Part shown: piece after piece, positions 57,980 through 64,000 of the stretch
Numbering within the stretch: the stretch's first letter is position 1
Layout of the letters: every line of letters begins with the position of its first letter
Source: Elmis aenea
Lineage: Eukaryota; Arthropoda; Insecta; Coleoptera; Elmidae
Direction of reading: 5' to 3'
Length of the DNA: 64,000 bases
Assembly (NCBI GenBank): GCA_947652605.1
Contig: OX393581.1
Coordinates: forward strand, 7,630,640 to 7,694,639
Program-made: the position numbers and the translations under genes
The notes under the pieces: model-generated
What the model was told of the DNA's origin: nothing
Database searches by the model: none
The model's input: the letters and a program-made list of their open reading frames with translations, nothing else

Positions 57980-58126
57980 ATGGATGGTGACGATAGTGAT
58001 TTTGGTGTCAGTGGTGGATGCAGAAAAAATATTGTACGTAACATACCCGTAAAGTGTCTTTACTGGACTCGTATCCTTTCAGGACTCGCCTACGACTCGT
58101 CCCAAAACTGTCGACTCGTCCAGTAA
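57980..58126 (+). CDS. Candidate first coding exon, acidic N-terminus (hypothetical)
   Basis: ATG 57980 in the context 'taattATGG' opens 'MDGDDSDFGVSGGCRKNI'. At 58034 GTACGT could act as a splice donor after codon 18; without splicing the frame ends at TAA 58124-58126 (48 codons). Its sequence is not of any transposon family I know. It lies shortly after the X-box-like repeats. The later part of the unspliced frame crosses several GACTCG repeats and is less gene-like, which favours splicing or non-coding status. Function unknown; if X-box control is real, a cilium-related role would be the first idea, but that is speculation. Confidence 0.25.
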   Translation: MDGDDSDFGVSGGCRKNIVRNIPVKCLYWTRILSGLAYDSSQNCRLVQ

Positions 58127-59249
58127 TGTACCACATTCCGGTCTTGTACGTAAATAACTATTATCGAAATTGATTTACTACCTCATCTATAAGTAAATAT
58201 ATCGACCAATCAAGATTCGCAATGCCATAAAACTAAGAAATACTGTAATCGTTATGTTGACTTTTGGACTGTAGTTGCAACATTTTTAGAATCTTAGATC
58301 CGATTGTTACAAAAGAACAGTATCGAAATAATAATACTTTCCGCAATAATGGTAAGATAATTCATTAGTTCGTTAACTATAAATTACCCAAAACTAACAC
58401 TGTTTATTTGACAATAAAAGAGACAAATACGTTATGTGGTCAAAAATCCTGAAAACATTCAACCCACTACTATCAGTATAAGCAATAACTTAAGTTGCGT
58501 TTGGCAATAGTAGTTTTGTTGATCAAGCAACCTGGTAATAATGTATTTACAATGAAATATAATCCTTGTCCGATACATTTGAACGACATTTTACAACACC
58601 TGTTTAATAAAATACACTAAACCGTGCAACATATCTTTATAATTTAGTGGACAGCAAAGGTTTTTGTTTTAGATAAACTCAGCTGATAAAAATCCACTAC
58701 GGCATAGGAAACAAAAGTTGCTTGCAGCAGTACATTATCAAATTTAGCGTAGGTTCTCTACAGGTCCGCGTAAAAATTATGGCAGTTTAAAAATTCCTTC
58801 GACAGTAGCTACATTTTAGGTGTCACATAAATTATTTTTATTTGTGCGAGTCAAACGCTCGTTTTAGAAATTACTTAACAATAAAATTAAATAATAGAGC
58901 CACTCTGCTACGTGAACTAAATCTGGTAGCAGCACCAAATATAGGAGCTTAGATTTATGCGCTGCTTCGACAGATTTGTCTATTTGTGCGCTTGATATGT
59001 ATTTTAGGTAACACAGGAAGTTTTCAATGAAAATACCTGTTTAAATCAGAGTTGGCGTTGTTGAAATATCTGTATACAATATTATTTTTGTATATTACGC
59101 AAAATATTTCAATCCTTTTATTGTGAACGTATGCTGTTAAGGTATAAAAGAATAAACTGAAAAGAGTTTTATATAACTTAATTTTTCCATGCCATAATAA
59201 TTGTTAATAGATTCATAAAATGTTGAAATAACTCGAAATAAAAATTAAG
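58127..59249. other. No gene seen
   Basis: AT-rich sequence after a short GACTCG-containing stretch (58060-58130). It could be the intron of the candidate exon or simply intergenic. Confidence 0.4.
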
Positions 59250-60033
59250 TTCGTAGCATACTATATAATTTTAAATGTTTCCATTAACTGAAGCCAAGTA
59301 TTAACGGAAAATGGAATAAAAATGAACTAAAATAAAACTAAAATCATGGTAGCATCACGAAAAAGATGAAATACAAATTAGAATGGATAGAAAACTAACA
59401 AGCTAGCAGCTTTCAATACTTGGGTAATGTTAGATAAAACAGGAACACAAGAAATTGAAGTAAATAATGGAATGCAAAAGGCTAATAGAGTATATTATCC
59501 ACTGAGGGACTCATCGACAAAAAATCAATCTCAAAAGAAACAAAAATGAAAGCATATAAATCAATCTACCGACCAATTTTTAAATATGGCTGCGAAACAT
59601 GAGTGTTATCAAAAAAAGATCAGAGTAAAATTAGAGCATCAAAGATAAATGACTTAGGAAAAGTGAAAGAAGTGAAAAAGAATTAAAAATGTCCAAATAA
59701 GAGAAGAGCTAAAGATAGGATCCATGAAAGAATTCATAGAACAAAGACAACCTGGGTGGTGGGGACACTTATAAAGTTTGGACAGCTCAATAACAGTTAA
59801 AAGAATATGGGGAAAAAATGCCAGTAAAAAAAAAAGAAAAGACAAAGGAAACTTGGGATAACGCACTAGAAAAAGTCTTAAAGAAATAGGGGAAAACGTC
59901 AGCAAAAGCAAAGAATCTAGCCCAAAATAAAAAGAAGTGAAAAAATGTTATAAAGAAATAATGTTGAATGTGTAGAAACACTCCACCGTACACCCCCTAT
60001 GGGTAGAAATGGAATAGATTATAGATAGATAGA
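59250..60033 (+). pseudogene. LINE ORF2 C-terminal remnant with (ATAG)n tail
   Basis: Blocks: 'SFQYLGNV' (about 59410), 'KKSISKETKMKAYKSIYRPIFKYGCET' (about 59520-59600, the 'RP...YGCETW' motif), 'VLSKKDQSKIRASKI', 'WWGHL' (about 59757), and 'RQRKLG' with 'NALEKVLKEIGENVSK' (about 59840-59900). The fragment ends in 'ATAGATTATAGATAGATAGATG' near 60012-60033, a tandem-repeat 3' tail. The reverse transcriptase core is absent and stops and frame changes are frequent. A different LINE subfamily from the (GAA)n ones. Confidence 0.75.
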
Positions 60034-60221
60034 TGTTTCCATTATAATTTTTCGCCATTGGGACCTTGGAAATTACATGAGAAGCAGCCTTAGCTAACTG
60101 GGCAAAACTGTATAGCATTTAAGACAGTTTTTTATCTGTTTTCAATTTTTAGATAACCCAATATGTTCCAAAAATTAAAAGAAAAATCCAGTACTTATTT
60201 TTCTGTTATTTAGATATTTTC

Positions 60222-60420
60222 TTCTTCACTGCAAGGGTTAGGCAAAATGCCTGTTTCGCTTTCTTGACACATCATGGTTATTTCTGTCTTTCCATGTATC
60301 TTTCCGCTTCTCTACTTTCTATTGGCTTATATTATCTTATCATCTTTGGTAATCTGTGTTGTTCTATTCTGTGAATAGATTCCCTTGGTATACTTTTATT
60401 GCCTTTTCGAGATCATAAAT
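60222..60420 (-). pseudogene. Short LINE 3'-end relic
   Basis: The minus strand reads 'RKDTWKDRNNHDVSRKRNRHFA' and ends 'LAVKKKISK' with a GAAGAA tail at about 60222-60232. This matches the C-terminal 'W+DR....' region and (GAA)n tail of the CFDP2-like LINEs. Short and weakly supported. Confidence 0.4.
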
Positions 60421-60479
60421 TGCTAGCTTTTTTTATTGTATCTTGATAAGGGGATTAAACAGTTTTACAGGTCAATATA

Positions 60480-61269
60480 ATTACCAAAAGTAACGGTAAA
60501 TTTTCACAACAAATATAGGTAATTTCGGTAGTTCAGTAAAATCCACGAGTGTCAAGGCAGAAAAAACCTTTTCTTCTACAGGGTCTGAAGTTTGTTACAT
60601 TAAAAATTGTTTATTGTTTTGTTACTGTATTAAACTTATTTCTTGTTTTTTATTGTCTTTGAAAGAATTTATTACAACTTATTGTTATCGTTAATTATTA
60701 TTTCTTTGAATGAATTTTGCTTTGCTTATTAAGAAATAATGTATATGTAAATTGTTTTTTTGTTAATGAATGAAACTTTTAATAAAACTGAATAGTTTAT
60801 TGTTAATTAGCCCTTTGCACATACTATCAAAATATTGCTTGCTAATAAGTAGAACTATTACACAAAATTTTCAATTAAAAAAAAATTAACGGTAATTTAC
60901 CGGTTAAGCAGTTTTTACTTAAAATATTTACCGTTTACCAGTAAAAGAAATTTTCTGCAATTTTGGATGCCCTAATCTTGATGTTCTATTTAGCCCATTC
61001 TAGACATTATTTAATTATTCTCAGAAATCTCATATCTGTATAAAAAACCTCCATAACATCTTGTTCTATTTTAATAAATAAAGAAATGATAGTAAATTTT
61101 CAAAAATGATGAAATTTTATTTTTCGTCTGTAGTGCCAAAATGGAAAGCGATATAAAAAATCTGATTACTCAGGCGTTCTTTTCCCAAAAACATAGCTCA
61201 ATAGACCGTTATCAGATTTTCGCCAACTATTACGGTAACCCGTAAAACATTCGAATTTGGTCCACCCTG
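60480..61269. other. No gene; CACCCTG end at 61263-61269
   Basis: The tract contains 'aacggtaatttaccggtt' and related ACGGTAA strings at 60490 and 60890-60950, and 'ttggatgccctaat', compatible with a decayed hAT-like element, though no end pair was found. GGTCCACCCTG|TATACA at 61259-61275 is another TA-flanked family end. Confidence 0.4.
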
Positions 61270-63370
61270 TATACAAGTTTCCTATGGGAACTATTTTCCA
61301 AGGTATTTATACACCTGCTTGATTCTTTGTACAAGATACAAGTGACTAGCACATCGGACACAATGCCTCTTTGTGCCATTGTAGTTATTCAAAATTACAA
61401 ACGTCCTTACATAATAACCTTAATAGAAGTTCAATGATTTGTACCGATATCTCTCGATTATTTGCCTTTTATTGTCCATTATATTATGGTCAATAACGTG
61501 CGACCTCAGATTTTATTGCTATGATTGTACTAAAATTACGTTAGTTAAGATCAATCTGCATAAATTTAGGCACAGATTGTAATCTAATCTTTATACCCAA
61601 ACAGGACTTTTTTAAATGAATAGGTGAGTTTATTGTAACTGTACCCAATATACGCATTTTTAGGTAAAGAAATGCTTTATTTATGATAATTCGCGATGCT
61701 CGATTTCGACACCTTAAGGTTAGAATCATCATGCAAATTGCATGGCAGCCTAATAAAATAGTTAAGCGTCTAATAAAATAAACCAACAAACATGTCTTTC
61801 CACATATAAGCGAATTAATATGCATTTTAGCTAAAATATTTAGGCCTTTAGTAAATTAGCACGCAAAAAACGTTACAGTTTTGATTAGAATTCCGTTAAA
61901 ATATTTTTAAACCTTTATAAACTTTTGTACAGAAAATAAAATTTTACTATTTCCATATTTTTTTTTAAACACCATTAATAAGCAGTTTGTTATATATATT
62001 TTTTTGTAAATACTTAAAATAATCTTTGGGCAAAATAATCTTAAGAATTCCCTAGTAAATTAAAATGATGAATCGTCCCCTTTTTTTGCAAAGAATAAAA
62101 TATGCATTATGTTTTTTTTCTATTAATAAACAAACATTGTTTAATTTAACTATGAATTTGTCTTTCTCATATCATATAAAGCTTGTTTTTAATAGCACCT
62201 AACGGACTTTACTCTGTCCATATCAATTAATATATGAAACTCACAGTAAACCTCGCTATAATCAATAAATTTTGTATGGAAATTATTTCTGAAGCGATTT
62301 TTATTCTAATGAACAATTTGTTTCTTTAGATCTCAGTTTCATCTTATTGTTAGATTCTTGAACGGACAAAAAGACGTCCAAAATTATATCACGTAAACAT
62401 TTGAATCGTGGGGTCGTTTTACGATGTCCTCTCTTCGGCATCTACAAAGAATCACGTAGAGATGAGTGCGTGTTGCGCCCAACTGACCCATGACCTCGGT
62501 ACCTGTGTCACAAAGCACAGAAAATCTGCATACCGTAGACTGCTACTCAGCCAACAAGTTCTGGATTTAAAAATCTAAGGATTTTGTAGATAAAATGTAG
62601 TTTTGCTAGTTGCGAGAACAGAGCTGCTAAAAATTTTGGGCTCTTTTTTGGAAATTCATAATTAAATATGAGCAAAGAAATTTTGGTAAAGTTTTTGAGT
62701 ATTTATATTAAAAAAAGCATTGGTTTAACTTTACTAAACCTAGTCATTTTTGAGAACACCCGTCTCAAAATCCACTAATGTAATTTAAAAGCTTAAATGG
62801 GTTTCTAGTCCAGCAAATACTTGCATCCAGATTCAAAAATTAGACCATAAATAATAAAATAATCCGATACCTAGCCCTGAGCTTCCTCGTACATGTTATT
62901 ACCACATAGTTATGCCACCATTAATTTCCACAATACTAATCAAAACACTTTCAAGAGAGAAATCTGTAACTGTATTCCCACTTAGCCAGGCATTTAAATC
63001 AAATTTAAATAACAAAATCATAATTTCCATTGATGAGATATATCATGGATGTCGTTAAATCTTTTAATAGAGCCGCTGTTCTGCCTGTCCGGAATAAATT
63101 TCTAGTTTGTACGCGTCCACCTTTGTTATATAATAGTTCCTGTAAAAAGCGAACGAGATTATGTCTAATAAGGTGGGGATTTTTAAATATTCATATTAAC
63201 AAGGCGTTTACTAAATCATTTAGGTCCGTCGCGTAACCGAAGACGGATTAATTACAAGTCTTACCGCTTTAAAAAAAGAGGGACGCGTTGTCCACAATCA
63301 CACAAATGATTTATTGATTATTAGATCTGACTATAGAAAATTGATTCTAATTGTGTTCGATTAAATATAA
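61270..63370. other. No gene seen; GC-richer patch at 62400-62560
   Basis: AT-rich sequence with short unsupported frames. 62400-62560 is GC-richer ('tcacgtagagatgagtgcgtg') and unique-looking, possibly regulatory. Confidence 0.35.
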
Positions 63371-63428
63371 TGGTCCACTTAAAGTTTAATGGTCACAGAA
63401 GATCGAAAATTAAATTTTAAGTGGACCA
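63371..63428. other. Near-perfect 20-bp hairpin
   Basis: TGGTCCACTTAAAGTTTAAT (63371-63390) pairs with 63409-63428 at 19 of 20 positions around an 18-nt loop. It could be a small-RNA precursor or a transposon relic. No further pairing extends outward. Confidence 0.5.
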
Positions 63429-64000
63429 ATAAATCTACCTTACATTTTTTCTTGGATAGTTAAAATTACTCGCTATTTTTATAAGCAAATGAATCTTAAA
63501 GCGCACACACGTTGTGTAATATATCAATCTCTAATCATAAATCTATTCCTCCTAGCGATTTATGCAAATTTTGAGACAAATTTATATGCACAGGACGTAT
63601 TATTTTTGTTTTATGATTTTTTAAGAAATCCATTTCTTTTATGGGCCGATTTTATCAGTTTGAAATGTCCATAAACGTAATTGGTGTAAAAATCCAACGT
63701 ACATTACAAAAATTATTTTTTGCAAGCTGGCCGAATATTGCCTAATGATTTTTATTTGATGGAGCAATTATTTTTAATTTTTTACAGCTGGATGACATGA
63801 ATTTTAATTGTGCATGAATACAGAGATTCACAGTTAGTCCACAATAAAATTTAGTGACTTACTTGTAATAAAAAATTTATATTTAATTCGAGAATTAATT
63901 TAGCTTGTACAAGAAGAAACTGGTGTATTATTTGATTCTTTTTATGGTCTGTTTTTTGACCCATTTTTAATTATTTTTAGTGGTCTGAAGCTGCATCAAA
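63429..64000. other. No gene seen
   Basis: AT-rich to the window edge. A 61-codon frame at 63489-63674 shows no domain. Confidence 0.4.

Noticed and set aside
1..64000. LTR retrotransposons, rRNA genes, or a multi-exon host gene
   Set aside because: I looked for gag/pol protease-integrase motifs, rRNA-like GC-rich blocks and exon series and found none that could be supported.

Overview
This window looks like gene-poor, AT-rich nuclear DNA from an animal, most likely an insect (possibly a beetle). That is an inference from its transposon mix: endonuclease-type LINEs, piggyBac, hAT, Tc1/mariner, P-type, an animal MULE and many TA-flanked CAGGGTG termini. There is no bacterial operon structure. 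I see no multi-exon host gene. The only candidate host coding piece is a small ATG exon at 57980 downstream of two repeats that resemble RFX X-boxes. Nearly everything recognisable is a mobile element, from probably intact to heavily decayed.

Layout. 0.2-0.65 kb: hAT transposase tail. 1.7-6.0 kb: a nearly complete two-ORF LINE whose 5' 4.06 kb is inverted relative to its last ~0.2 kb, with the whole insertion flanked by an 11-bp duplication (twin-priming architecture). 7.7-9.3 kb: decayed piggyBac. 11.2-12.66 kb: a satellite of ~30-bp monomers in ~90-bp trimers. 14.6-15.5 kb: LINE RNase H remnant. 15.7-17.2 kb: an internally deleted MULE. 20.15-21.36 kb: 5'-truncated LINE with an (ATT)n tail. 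23.09-26.13 kb: full-length LINE with a 17-bp duplication and an open reading frame. 26.6-27.2 kb: G-rich foldback element. 28.78-31.72 kb: a hAT containing a pogo-like element containing a hAT MITE. 33.1-36.2 kb: full-length MULE with an apparently intact 599-aa transposase. 37.5-38.0 kb: hAT MITE. 39.2-40.2 kb: dead mariner. 41.66-43.10 kb: AACGTT-rich hAT-like element with a nested long-inverted-repeat element. 44.5-45.2 kb: P-type transposase remnant. 46.4-46.8, 51.6-52.35, 57.1-57.5, 59.25-60.03 and 60.2 kb: LINE pieces. 52.4 kb: hAT MITE. The remaining tracts carry no readable gene.

Functional relationships. The MULE at 33.1 kb encodes a protein that could act on its own termini and on those of the deleted copy at 15.7 kb, which shares both ends and ~95% of the remaining protein sequence, so the two form a candidate autonomous/non-autonomous pair. 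The LINE at 23.09 kb has every motif needed for target-primed reverse transcription and looks recent. The other LINEs are inactivated by inversion, truncation or stops. The DNA transposons were dated relative to each other by nesting and by target-site duplications read directly from the sequence.
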